Source: Ruminococcus flavefaciens (lineage in GTDB: Bacteria; Bacillota; Clostridia; Oscillospirales; Ruminococcaceae). Taken from it: a stretch of 64,000 nt of DNA. The notes beneath the pieces were generated by a model. That model was not told the origin of the DNA. It did not search any database and saw only the letters and a program-made list of their open reading frames with translations. Made by a program: the position numbers and the translations under genes. Location: positions 1-64,000 of the forward strand of contig SVNH01000012.1 of the NCBI GenBank assembly GCA_015067005.1, given 5' to 3'. Shown in pieces: positions 24,859 to 32,010 of the stretch (position 1 is the first letter of the stretch; every line of letters begins with the position of its first letter).

Positions 24859-25310
24859 TATTCTTCATCGCCTCCGAGTATTTCGGTCAGTATCTCTGCT
24901 GCCGTCCTGACCATTTCCGGACAGAGCGTTCTGAATAGGCCGTTTGACCTTGCTTTGTTCCTGTCTTCCTCATTCCTGAGGTCGCAGCCAAGAAGGTCAC
25001 GACAGATATACGAGCCCTTACAATTCTCAAACTCATCAAGGAACTTAACTGCCATAGCCCGGCCTTTGGCACGGCTCGCTGTGTCATTGAGGTCGAACTG
25101 TCCGTATTTCATTCCGAGCACCATCAGCGCACCCGTACACGCACCGCAGACCTCGCCCTTGCTTATACCACCGCCGAAGCAAGCCCCAATCTGAAACGCC
25201 TGCTTTTCGGTAATGCCGAACTGATCTGCAAACGCCGCAAATACTGCCTGTGAACACATATAGCCGTTCTCATAATACTGTACTGCTTTTAAAATGTTAT
25301 CCATTTTCAT
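24858..25310 (-). CDS. C_GCAxxG_C_C family redox protein
   Basis: This 150-residue protein has the signature spacing of this family: an early Cys in NGYMCSQAVF, FGGGISKGEVCGACTGALMVLG in the middle, and paired later Cys residues (FENCKGSYICRDLLGCDL). These Cys are expected to bind a redox cofactor or metal; the family's function is not established. It is translationally coupled to the permease gene, which suggests they work together. Confidence 0.85.
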   Translation of the reverse strand: MKMDNILKAVQYYENGYMCSQAVFAAFADQFGITEKQAFQIGACFGGGISKGEVCGACTGALMVLGMKYGQFDLNDTASRAKGRAMAVKFLDEFENCKGSYICRDLLGCDLRNEEDRNKARSNGLFRTLCPEMVRTAAEILTEILGGDEE

Positions 25311-25357
25311 TTTCTCCGATAGTCGTATTTAGATGTATCAATTTGATGATATTATTT

Positions 25358-25378
25358 TAAGCCGTATGGAATACGGCT
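25358..25378 (-). terminator. Hairpin between arsR and the redox gene
   Basis: AAGCCGTAT/ATACGGCTT forms a short stem with a 2-nt loop just past the arsR stop. The T-tract on the minus strand is broken (TTAAAATAAT), so it may be a partial terminator that lowers downstream expression. Confidence 0.45.
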
Positions 25379-25686
25379 TATTTACTACAGCATTTACATT
25401 CGTTTTCATTTACTGCCGTGATTTCTTTCAGGCAGTCCATAGCAATCTTAGCACCTTCCTGCGAAATAGAGTAGTGCATCCACTTGCCCTCTTTCCTGCC
25501 GACCACAAGTCCGCTGTCGCAGAGTACCTTCATATGGTGAGAGAGCGTTGGCTGACTCAGATGCAGATCCTCAAGAAGATGACAGGCACATAGCTCGCCG
25601 TTTTGAAGAAGTCTGAATATCTGCACTCTGTTTTCATCGCACAGGGCTTTGAATATCACTGTGATCTGCTTGTTTGAAAGCTCCAC
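25378..25686 (-). CDS. arsR: ArsR/SmtB family transcriptional regulator
   Basis: This 102-residue winged-helix repressor has a recognition helix around LSQPTLSHHMKVLCDSGLV and the metalloid-sensing pair in GELCACHLLED on the helix before it. It also has a C-terminal Cys cluster (ECKCCSK). Such repressors release DNA on binding As(III) or Sb(III) and control efflux genes downstream. The start is GTG at 25686 behind a GAGGTGAG site. It is transcribed divergently from the marR operon. Confidence 0.92.
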   Translation of the reverse strand: MELSNKQITVIFKALCDENRVQIFRLLQNGELCACHLLEDLHLSQPTLSHHMKVLCDSGLVVGRKEGKWMHYSISQEGAKIAMDCLKEITAVNENECKCCSK

Positions 25687-25715
25687 GTTCTCACCTCACA
25701 TTGAAAATTTTCTAT

Positions 25716-25744
25716 ATTATATCACACAAATAGAATTTTGTCAA
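25716..25744 (-). promoter_or_regulatory. arsR promoter with overlapping dyad
   Basis: On the minus strand: TTGACA (25744-25739), 17-nt spacer, TATAAT (25721-25716). An imperfect inverted repeat (AAAATTcTAT ... ATAgAAAATT, about 25705-25738) covers the spacer and -10 and is a likely ArsR operator. Confidence 0.7.
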
Positions 25745-25781
25745 TATGTTTTGAGAAATTAATGAAAAATCAAAATCGCTA

Positions 25782-25810
25782 TTGACAAATTATAAAATAT
25801 GTAGTATACT
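25782..25810 (+). promoter_or_regulatory. Promoter of the marR operon
   Basis: TTGACA (25782-25787), 17-nt spacer, TATACT (25805-25810). Start codon 46 nt further on. Confidence 0.85.
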
Positions 25811-25837
25811 GCATATAATAGGTAGTATATTACATAT
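25797..25837 (+). promoter_or_regulatory. Tandem MarR-type operators
   Basis: Two near-palindromic 20-bp sites, ATATGTAGTATACTGCATAT (25797-25816) and ATAGGTAGTATATTACATAT (25818-25837), are spaced 21 bp apart, so on one face of the helix. The first covers the -10 box and the second covers the transcription start. This is classic architecture for autorepression by the adjacent MarR protein. Confidence 0.7.
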
Positions 25838-25855
25838 ATTCGAAAGAGGTTTGCT

Positions 25856-26314
25856 ATGTACGATTTTGAACACATGGATCCGAGAATTATTGCCTTTGTG
25901 AACATCTTTATCTGTTCCAACAGGCTTCAGGCTATAATGGATAACGGACTTGTGGATATTACCGCCAAACAATGGCTTGCTATTGCAATGATAGAGGCGT
26001 TTCCCGAACCACCAACGCTCAAGCAGATGTCTGAGCTTTCCGGCGTTACACATCAGAGTATGAGACAGATAGTTGATCGCCTTGTAGATAAGGGCTTTCT
26101 GGAGGTCGTTCCCGACAAAAAAGACAAGCGTGCAATAAGACTTGTCAAGACTGAGGCGGCTAATCATATCAGAACAAAAAAAGATGATCAGAATATAAAG
26201 TTCGTGTATAAACTTTTTGATTGCCTAACAGAAGAGGAGCAGCGAGTTTACTGCACGGCACTTGAAAAACTCTGCAACAGGCTGAATGAGCTGAAAGAGG
26301 AAAATGATGCGTAA
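25856..26314 (+). CDS. MarR family transcriptional regulator
   Basis: This 152-residue winged-helix regulator has its recognition region in LSGVTHQSMRQIVDRLVDKG and the wing in VPDKKDKRAIRL. MarR proteins repress genes for resistance to drugs, phenolics or oxidants and are released by those ligands. It heads a rightward operon with a membrane protein, flavodoxin, DJ-1-like protein and hydrolase. Tandem palindromes over its promoter suggest autorepression. Confidence 0.9.
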   Translation: MYDFEHMDPRIIAFVNIFICSNRLQAIMDNGLVDITAKQWLAIAMIEAFPEPPTLKQMSELSGVTHQSMRQIVDRLVDKGFLEVVPDKKDKRAIRLVKTEAANHIRTKKDDQNIKFVYKLFDCLTEEEQRVYCTALEKLCNRLNELKEENDA

Positions 26315-27179
26315 ATTCCAAATGATGCACATTTTGTCCACTGCCGCTATTGTGCTCCTTATCATGATAACTCTGTGCGGTATGCTTTCGTGGGATACTT
26401 CCAAAACGTATGAAACAGTGAATCAGTACGGCGAAACTATAAAGATGTGGGGAAGCGGTATATATGCCCGTGACAGCTATCTTAAAGCGACGATTTTTAT
26501 CGGAAGCGATATGTGTATGCTTTTTGTTGGTATTCCACTGACTGCAATATTAGTGATATATGATGTGAAGAAGAAGGATAAACTCAGCTTTCTGCTGCTT
26601 GTCTCGGTACTTGCGTGGCTGTTGTATTATGCAGCGAGCCTGTGCTTCGGAGTAACATACAATATGTTATTTCTGGCGTATACCGCTCTTTTTGTATGCA
26701 CTTTTTTTGCCTTCATCACCGGCATATACAGAATATCAGGTGAACACTTTGATGTACCCGATATACTTTCAGGAAAACCATATACAGTCTTTCTGGTGCT
26801 TTCGGGAATATCAACTTTTATTGCCTGGCTTCCGGATATCGTTTCTTCGTTCGGAAGCGGAAGGCTGCAGCTCATAGAGGTCTATACAACAGAGATCACA
26901 TATATCCTCGATATGGGGATAATAAGTCCCACAGCTTTCATATGCCTTTATCTGCTGAAGAAAAGGAACTCATTCGGTGTGGTGCTGCTTTCCGTTCTTC
27001 TGATTGGAATAATTGTAGTAGGGATATTGGTGATTTTTCAGACAGCCGTACAACTCGTTTCGGGAGTTGATCTTCCGATACCGGCTATCATTACAAAATC
27101 TGCAATATTCACCCTGCTGGGGATGTACGCGGCAATACTCGCCAGAAAGCTTTATAAAACAATCAAAGAAGGAGAATAA
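26307..27179 (+). CDS. Multi-helix membrane protein of unknown function
   Basis: This 290-residue protein is predicted to have about eight membrane helices, the first at residues 8-27 and the last near the C-terminus before a basic tail (ARKLYKTIKEGE). I recognise no family. The second of two adjacent ATGs is chosen because it sits 6 nt after GAGG; the gene overlaps the end of marR. Its place in a MarR operon suggests a stress or efflux-related role, which is inference. Confidence 0.7.
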   Translation: MRKFQMMHILSTAAIVLLIMITLCGMLSWDTSKTYETVNQYGETIKMWGSGIYARDSYLKATIFIGSDMCMLFVGIPLTAILVIYDVKKKDKLSFLLLVSVLAWLLYYAASLCFGVTYNMLFLAYTALFVCTFFAFITGIYRISGEHFDVPDILSGKPYTVFLVLSGISTFIAWLPDIVSSFGSGRLQLIEVYTTEITYILDMGIISPTAFICLYLLKKRNSFGVVLLSVLLIGIIVVGILVIFQTAVQLVSGVDLPIPAIITKSAIFTLLGMYAAILARKLYKTIKEGE

Positions 27180-27180
27180 C

Positions 27181-27696
27181 ATGAAAACGATAGTTGCTTA
27201 TAAGTCTAAATCAGGTTACACTAAAACATACGCTGAGTGGATCGCACAGGAACTTGATTGCGACATCAAAGAAAATGCTGAGATTTCCGATATTATCGGT
27301 TATGACACGATAATTTACGGAGGCGGAATGTATGCCGGAGGTTTCAACGGTATTAAGCTCATCACCAAAAATCTTGACAAGCTGTCAGGTAAGAAGATAG
27401 TCCTGTTTGCGGTAGGATCAAATCCCGGCAGAGAGCATGAGATGCAGCCGTTCTGGGATAAAGTGCTGACCGCTGAACAGCAAAAACAAATAGGACATTT
27501 TTATCTCAGAGGCGGTTTCGATTTCAGCAAGTTGACTGCCGGAGATAAGATACTTATGAAAATGCTTAAAGTGCGTTTGCAGAAGCTTAAAGAGCGCACC
27601 GAAGATGAGCAGGGAATGCTCGATGCTTATGACACGCCCGTTGATTTCAGAGATAAGGATAATATCAAACCTCTGATAGATTTTGTTTTACAGTGA
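27181..27696 (+). CDS. Flavodoxin domain protein
   Basis: This 171-residue protein starts with MKTIVAYKSKSGYTKTYAEW, the FMN phosphate-binding loop of the flavodoxin / protoporphyrinogen-oxidase (HemG-like) fold. It has a second flavin loop around YDTIIYGGGMYAGGFNGIK. The longer upstream frame is rejected because the ATG at 27181 has an AAGGAG site. It likely carries FMN and transfers electrons or reduces a quinone-like compound. Gap to the previous gene is 1 nt. Confidence 0.85.
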   Translation: MKTIVAYKSKSGYTKTYAEWIAQELDCDIKENAEISDIIGYDTIIYGGGMYAGGFNGIKLITKNLDKLSGKKIVLFAVGSNPGREHEMQPFWDKVLTAEQQKQIGHFYLRGGFDFSKLTAGDKILMKMLKVRLQKLKERTEDEQGMLDAYDTPVDFRDKDNIKPLIDFVLQ

Positions 27697-27716
27697 TCTG
27701 TAACGGAGGAATTAAA

Positions 27717-28277
27717 ATGAGGGTACTGTTATTTCTTGCAAAAGGCTTTGAAACAATGGAAGCAAGTGTTTTTGTTGATATAATGGGTTGGGCAGGTGTT
27801 GATGTCGTTACCTGTGCTCTGCAAAAAAACATCAAAAGCACCTTCGGAGTATCAGTCAATCCTGATATCCTGCTGAACGAAGTTTGCATCGATGATTATG
27901 ATGCACTGGCTATCCCCGGTGGCTTTGAGGAATACGGTTTCTATGAGGACGCATTTTCGGAGCAGGCTGTCGAACTGATAAAAGGATTCAACGACAGGGG
28001 CAAAATGATAGCCACGATATGTGTTGCAGCACTTGCACTCGGAAACAGCGGCATTCTGAAAGGCAAAAGAGCTACAACCTATCACTTGAACAATGGGCAT
28101 CGTCAGAAGCAGCTCGCAGAGTACGGTGCAATCGTTGTGAATGAGCCTGTCGTGAGGACGGATAATATCATAACCTCATATTGTCCACAGACCGGACCTG
28201 AAGTTGCATTCATGTTACTTGAAGAACTGGTTGGAACAGAGAAAATGCAGGAAACAAAGATTGCTATGGGATTCTGA
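27717..28277 (+). CDS. DJ-1/PfpI family protein
   Basis: This 186-residue protein has the DJ-1/PfpI fold: MRVLLFLAKGFETMEAS at the start with the conserved Glu near residue 12-15, and DALAIPGGFEEYGFY. The nucleophile-elbow Cys lies in MIATICVAALALG. DJ-1-like proteins act on glyoxals, as chaperones or as redox sensors. GGAGGA precedes the ATG. In this operon a role in electrophile or oxidant defence is plausible. Confidence 0.9.
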   Translation: MRVLLFLAKGFETMEASVFVDIMGWAGVDVVTCALQKNIKSTFGVSVNPDILLNEVCIDDYDALAIPGGFEEYGFYEDAFSEQAVELIKGFNDRGKMIATICVAALALGNSGILKGKRATTYHLNNGHRQKQLAEYGAIVVNEPVVRTDNIITSYCPQTGPEVAFMLLEELVGTEKMQETKIAMGF

Positions 28278-28300
28278 TACTTTCCAAAAAGGAGTATTAT

Positions 28301-29065
28301 ATGAGTTATTATGTTTATGATGATAAGAAGATCTATTACTACGAGACAGGCTCAGGACATCCATTGCTATTACTTCACGGCAATACTGCTTCTTCAAAAA
28401 TTTTTGCACAGATAGCGGAAGAATACAGCAAATCGTTCAAGGTGATTCTTATTGATTTTTTAGGTCATGGACTGTCTGACAGATTGGAAAAATTCCCCTC
28501 AGACTTATGGTTTTATGAAGCACAGCAAGTAATAGCATTTCTTAGATTTAAGCAGTATACCGATGTATATATAATTGGCAGCAGCGGCGGAGCTATTGTT
28601 GCATTAAATGTTGCTCTTGAAGCTCCTGACCTTGTAAAAAAAGTGATCGCTGACAGCTTTGAAGGCGAAAGAGCAGATGAAACATTCACTAAAAATCTGC
28701 TGAAAGATCGTAAGAATGCTAAAAATGATCCAAATGCACAAGGCTTTTATGTGTATATGCACGGTCAGGACTGGGAGCAGATAGTTGATAATGATACCGA
28801 TGCAATCATACGACATCAAAAAGAAATCGGAGCATTTTTTCATAAGCCTCTGGAAGAAATGCGGTGTGAACTTCTCCTTACAGGAAGTAAAGAAGATAGT
28901 TTCATGAATAGTATTTCAGATGACTACTATGAACAGGTTTATGGGAATATCCTCAAAATGATCCCTAAAGGAAGAATGCACCTTTTCCCTAAAGGCGATC
29001 ATCCTGCTATGATAAGTAATTTCAAAGAGTTTTATGAGCGGAGCATAGAGTATTTATCGAATTAG
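28301..29065 (+). CDS. Alpha/beta hydrolase
   Basis: This 254-residue hydrolase has oxyanion-hole strand HPLLLLHGNTASSKIF and nucleophile elbow IGSSGGAIVAL (Ser about residue 98). The late acid is likely in LLLTGSKEDSF and the catalytic His in PKGDHPAMI. The substrate is unknown. Last gene of the marR operon; a hairpin with imperfect stem follows at 29087-29110. Confidence 0.88.
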   Translation: MSYYVYDDKKIYYYETGSGHPLLLLHGNTASSKIFAQIAEEYSKSFKVILIDFLGHGLSDRLEKFPSDLWFYEAQQVIAFLRFKQYTDVYIIGSSGGAIVALNVALEAPDLVKKVIADSFEGERADETFTKNLLKDRKNAKNDPNAQGFYVYMHGQDWEQIVDNDTDAIIRHQKEIGAFFHKPLEEMRCELLLTGSKEDSFMNSISDDYYEQVYGNILKMIPKGRMHLFPKGDHPAMISNFKEFYERSIEYLSN

Positions 29066-29086
29066 AAAGCATCACCTGTTGAATAT

Positions 29087-29110
29087 AAAAAGCAGCCGCA
29101 ATAGGCTGCC
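29087..29110. terminator. Terminator between the hydrolase and nucleotidyltransferase genes
   Basis: An AAAAGCAGCC / GGCTGCCTTT stem with a 6-nt loop separates two convergent genes. T- and A-runs on either side let it serve both. Confidence 0.7.
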
Positions 29111-29112
29111 TT

Positions 29113-29781
29113 TCAATTTGTTCGTGCATCTGATTTTATCTGCTTCTTCGACCAATTGAAGATAAGGTCTGACAGTCTTTCAAAATCAGATACTCCGCTG
29201 TTCTTTATCTGTATATAAGCGGAGATAATATCCTTTTCGCTGCCTTCAACTTTGCTGAAAAGCTCCTGTAAACGTGCGCTATATTCTCCTGACCGCAGAT
29301 ACCAGAGTGCCTGTATCACAAAGGAGGCGGATTTGTACAATCCTTTCAGTATTGCAGGATTTTTCTCATATATCAGATTATGCACGCAGGAGTGATAAAT
29401 ATTGCAAACTCCTATTTTGACTGAGCGCCTGATATCATCATCAGTTATCGAAGGAACAATATCATCAAGAGTTCCTATTATCGGCTTCGTATCATGGTAA
29501 AACTGGAACAGATCAGAGACATCCCAGTTTCTGAGATCGTCTGCATCAGAAAGAAATCCACAGAATAATTCCCTGTACGGAAGGGCGTCAAGCATTGTTC
29601 GGTAACGTCTTACATCTTCACACGAAAGATTATCGAGAATAACAACGAAATCAATATCGCTGCTTTCTGTTGCTTCTCCGCGTGCGTAGCTGCCCTGCAA
29701 GCCAACGAAACATATCCTGTCAGGAAACGTATTTTTCAAGGCTGAGATAAATTTATCTATAAAAGAAGCTGTATCTATCAT
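29113..29781 (-). CDS. Nucleotidyltransferase domain protein (aminoglycoside-type)
   Basis: This 222-residue protein starts at MIDTASFIDK behind AGGAG; the ATG six codons earlier is less likely. Its N-terminal pol-beta-like domain has GLQGSYARGEATESSDIDFVV, with the metal-binding Asp pair in SSDIDF. A helical C-terminal half follows. Proteins of this type include aminoglycoside adenylyltransferases and uncharacterised relatives; length and the helical tail fit, but resistance cannot be claimed from sequence alone. Confidence 0.8.
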   Translation of the reverse strand: MIDTASFIDKFISALKNTFPDRICFVGLQGSYARGEATESSDIDFVVILDNLSCEDVRRYRTMLDALPYRELFCGFLSDADDLRNWDVSDLFQFYHDTKPIIGTLDDIVPSITDDDIRRSVKIGVCNIYHSCVHNLIYEKNPAILKGLYKSASFVIQALWYLRSGEYSARLQELFSKVEGSEKDIISAYIQIKNSGVSDFERLSDLIFNWSKKQIKSDARTN

Positions 29782-29828
29782 GTTTTTCTCCTGAACCATA
29801 TATTTTTATTATTAATGATTGGATAAAA

Positions 29829-29856
29829 AGTCCTGACAGCCGATACTATCAGGACT
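29829..29856 (-). terminator. Terminator of yjdF copy 2
   Basis: AGTCCTGACAG pairs with CTATCAGGACT; the one mismatch on the plus strand is a U-G wobble in minus-strand RNA, confirming orientation. It is followed by TTTTTATCC on that strand. Confidence 0.82.
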
Positions 29857-29873
29857 TTTTTCGCAGGAAGCTG

Positions 29874-30290
29874 TCAATGACCTTTATGCTTATCCCTGCG
29901 CTTTTGCTGTTTAAGCTCAAACTGACGCTGCTTTTCGGCTTCACGCTGCTCTTTTGTGAGCTGCTTGCGTTCGGTCTTCATTTGCTCCTGCATTAGCTTC
30001 AGCGCTTGCTGCGACTTTGTGCCGATACCTGCGATACTGAGCTGCTTTCGTGCATTGCGCTGCCGCCGTTTGGGATTATCAGCAGTCTGCTTTGTTTTGG
30101 CCTTAACAGCAGGACTGAACTTCAACTTGTAGTAATGCCTCAGCACGTAATCCCAGACTTCACTGTCCTTGGGTTCTGCTCCGAATGTGACCTTAGCCGC
30201 TGAGAGTTTATCATCTTCAGAGCGTTCAAATACTCCCACCCAGAAAGGCTCATCGAAAAAAACTGTCAGCATACCGTTCGTTTTGTCCAT
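29874..30290 (-). CDS. yjdF: YjdF family protein (DUF2992), copy 2
   Basis: This 138-residue YjdF protein has the same features as copy 1: MDKTNGMLTVFFDEPFWVGV at the start and a basic Gln/Lys/Arg-rich C-terminal helix. Differences are few and conservative (for example SEDDKLSAAK for SEKGKLSAAK, SPAVKAK for SPTVKAK, RRDKHKGH for RREKHKGH), so both copies look functional. It is preceded by its own riboswitch and promoter. Confidence 0.9.
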   Translation of the reverse strand: MDKTNGMLTVFFDEPFWVGVFERSEDDKLSAAKVTFGAEPKDSEVWDYVLRHYYKLKFSPAVKAKTKQTADNPKRRQRNARKQLSIAGIGTKSQQALKLMQEQMKTERKQLTKEQREAEKQRQFELKQQKRRDKHKGH

Positions 30291-30317
30291 ATCTTTCCCT
30301 CCTAAAAAATTGCTATG

Positions 30318-30432
30318 GACAAAGAACGGACAACCCGGAGGGGCAGGTTACTTACCCTGTATTCACAGGACGGCCGGGCTACCTACCGGCTCTAGCATAC
30401 CCGAAGGTATACGTTGCGTTTTTATCTTTGTC
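30318..30432 (-). promoter_or_regulatory. yjdF riboswitch, copy 2
   Basis: The same leader as copy 1, closed by GACAAAGA (30318-30325) with TCTTTGTC (30425-30432). Most inner substitutions relative to copy 1 lie in loops or keep pairing. Confidence 0.75.
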
Positions 30433-30459
30433 ATTTGATTGCACAGTTGTGCTGTTTAT

Positions 30460-30488
30460 ATCATAACATATCTGCATGGCTTGGTCAA
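30460..30488 (-). promoter_or_regulatory. Promoter of yjdF copy 2
   Basis: On the minus strand: TTGACC (30488-30483), 17-nt spacer, TATGAT (30465-30460). Confidence 0.7.
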
Positions 30489-30497
30489 GACTATGGG

Positions 30498-30526
30498 TTG
30501 ACGGAATTTCACCTTTCGGTTATAAT
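30498..30526 (+). promoter_or_regulatory. Promoter of the PAP2-XRE-rsgA unit
   Basis: TTGACG (30498-30503), 17-nt spacer, TATAAT (30521-30526). It leaves a leader of about 170 nt before the PAP2 gene. Confidence 0.8.
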
Positions 30527-30575
30527 ATAATCAGGCTCAAGTCATAAAAAAGTCGTGGCGGCAGATGTGCTGCAA

Positions 30576-30671
30576 ATGGCGAAATATCGCATATGTTACG
30601 ATTCGTGTCATGGGTGTGACCGTACGGTTCTTTACTTTTTTCAGTCCCAGTGTTACCATGAGATCAGCTGA
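30576..30671 (+). CDS. Possible 31-residue Cys/His-containing leader peptide
   Basis: Within the leader of the PAP2 gene an ATG opens a 31-codon frame (MAKYRICYDSCHGCDRTVLY then FFQSQCYHEIS). Four Cys and two His in so short a peptide suggest metal binding, or simply chance. No clear ribosome site precedes it. The call is tentative; the leader may be noncoding. Confidence 0.25.
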   Translation: MAKYRICYDSCHGCDRTVLYFFQSQCYHEIS

Positions 30672-30701
30672 AAGGCAATCGTTTGAAAGGAACACGGAAT
30701 T

Positions 30702-31358
30702 ATGAAAAAGAATGAAAAGAACATATTGATCACAGGCATGATAATGCTGGTACTGTTTGCAGTCTGGACTGTACTGATACAGACAGTTGATGTTCAGGCA
30801 GTGGGACAGAACGGAACGGACATCGGGTTTGCAGGTCTGAACGTGTGGTTCCATAAAATGACAGGCGTTCATATGTGGGTGTATACTGTCACCGACTGGC
30901 TTGGACTTGTGCCGATCTTTATCTGTATGATATTCGGAGTTGTCGGTCTGGTTCAGCTCATAAAGCGGAGAAGTCTTCTTAAAGTTGATAAGGATATTAT
31001 CCTGCTTGGTATTTACTATATCCTTGTGATATTCGGTTATCTCATATTTGAGATGATACCTATAAACTACCGACCGATACTTATAGAAGGACGTATGGAG
31101 GCTTCTTACCCGTCTTCAACAACGCTTCTTGTTATGAGCGTAATGCCTACGTTAGCTTTTCAGGTGCATCGCAGGATAAGGAATACTAAAGTCAAATACG
31201 GTATTTATGCGTTTACGGTCTTATTCACAGCATTTATGGTGGTGGGACGCACTGTTGCGGGAGTACACTGGCTGACAGATATAGCAGGCTCTGTACTGCT
31301 GAGCACGGGACTTTACCTCATTTATCAGGGCACTGTTCAGCTCACTGACAAAAAATAA
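30702..31358 (+). CDS. PAP2 superfamily membrane phosphatase-like protein
   Basis: This 218-residue protein has five to six membrane helices and carries the PAP2 motifs in order: a basic motif near NYRPILIEGRMEA, ASYPSSTTLL (normally PSGH, here PSST), and GRTVAGVHWLTDIAG with the catalytic His and Asp. PAP2 enzymes dephosphorylate lipid phosphates such as undecaprenyl pyrophosphate. The loss of the usual Gly-His in the second motif could alter activity. GAAAGGA precedes the ATG. Confidence 0.82.
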   Translation: MKKNEKNILITGMIMLVLFAVWTVLIQTVDVQAVGQNGTDIGFAGLNVWFHKMTGVHMWVYTVTDWLGLVPIFICMIFGVVGLVQLIKRRSLLKVDKDIILLGIYYILVIFGYLIFEMIPINYRPILIEGRMEASYPSSTTLLVMSVMPTLAFQVHRRIRNTKVKYGIYAFTVLFTAFMVVGRTVAGVHWLTDIAGSVLLSTGLYLIYQGTVQLTDKK

Positions 31359-31375
31359 CTAACGGAGAAACGGAA

Positions 31376-31993
31376 ATGGAATTTCATGAGAAATTGCAGG
31401 AACTAAGAAAAGCAAAAGGACTCACTCAGGAGGAGCTTGCAAAGGAACTATATGTATCCCGTACAGCTATCTCAAAATGGGAGTCGGGAAAGGGCTATCC
31501 GAATATCGATTCGCTGAAAGAGATATCAAAGTTCTTTTCCGTAACCATAGATGAGCTTCTGTCATCGGAGGAACTCATTACTGCGGCAAAAGACGAGAAC
31601 CGCTCAAATATCGGAAAAATGATAGACCTGCTGATAGGAGTAGTCGATATAATGAGCATTATGCTTATTCTTCTGCCGCTTTATCCTAAAAAGGCAGGAG
31701 AAACAGTCTCGGCAGTTGCGCTGTTTGATTACACGCATATATCGTTTGGGATAAGTTGTGTATGCTGGGGACTGTTTTCAATACTTATAATCATCGGTGC
31801 AGTGAAGTTGTTTATGAATTACAGGAACATAGAAAAGGGCAGAAGCACAGTTACTGGCACATCGCTTGTACTTAGCATTATCGCGGTATTGTTCCTGACT
31901 ATGGCAAGAATACCCTATGCGGCAACAGTAGCGTTCCTGCTGCTGATAATAAAGGGGATAATGCTTTTCAAACTCCCCAAAAGTGAGCACTGA
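31376..31993 (+). CDS. XRE-type regulator with membrane-spanning C-terminus
   Basis: This 205-residue protein has an N-terminal helix-turn-helix (residues ~6-60, KGLTQEELAKELYVSRTAIS) followed by about four membrane helices, so it is probably a membrane-bound DNA-binding protein. Such fusions are common in Firmicutes and sense envelope or drug stress, though the signal here is unknown. It lies 17 nt after the PAP2 gene, in one unit with it and rsgA. Confidence 0.85.
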   Translation: MEFHEKLQELRKAKGLTQEELAKELYVSRTAISKWESGKGYPNIDSLKEISKFFSVTIDELLSSEELITAAKDENRSNIGKMIDLLIGVVDIMSIMLILLPLYPKKAGETVSAVALFDYTHISFGISCVCWGLFSILIIIGAVKLFMNYRNIEKGRSTVTGTSLVLSIIAVLFLTMARIPYAATVAFLLLIIKGIMLFKLPKSEH

Positions 31994-32010
31994 ACAGATA
32001 GGAGAGACAA

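Larger units (their letters stand above)
29824..30488 (-). repeat. yjdF module, copy 2 of the 0.66-kb direct repeat
   Basis: This segment matches 22574-23235 with scattered substitutions and a 2-3-nt insertion before the ribosome site. Both copies point left and frame a 6.6-kb block carrying the arsR- and marR-controlled genes. Confidence 0.9.
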
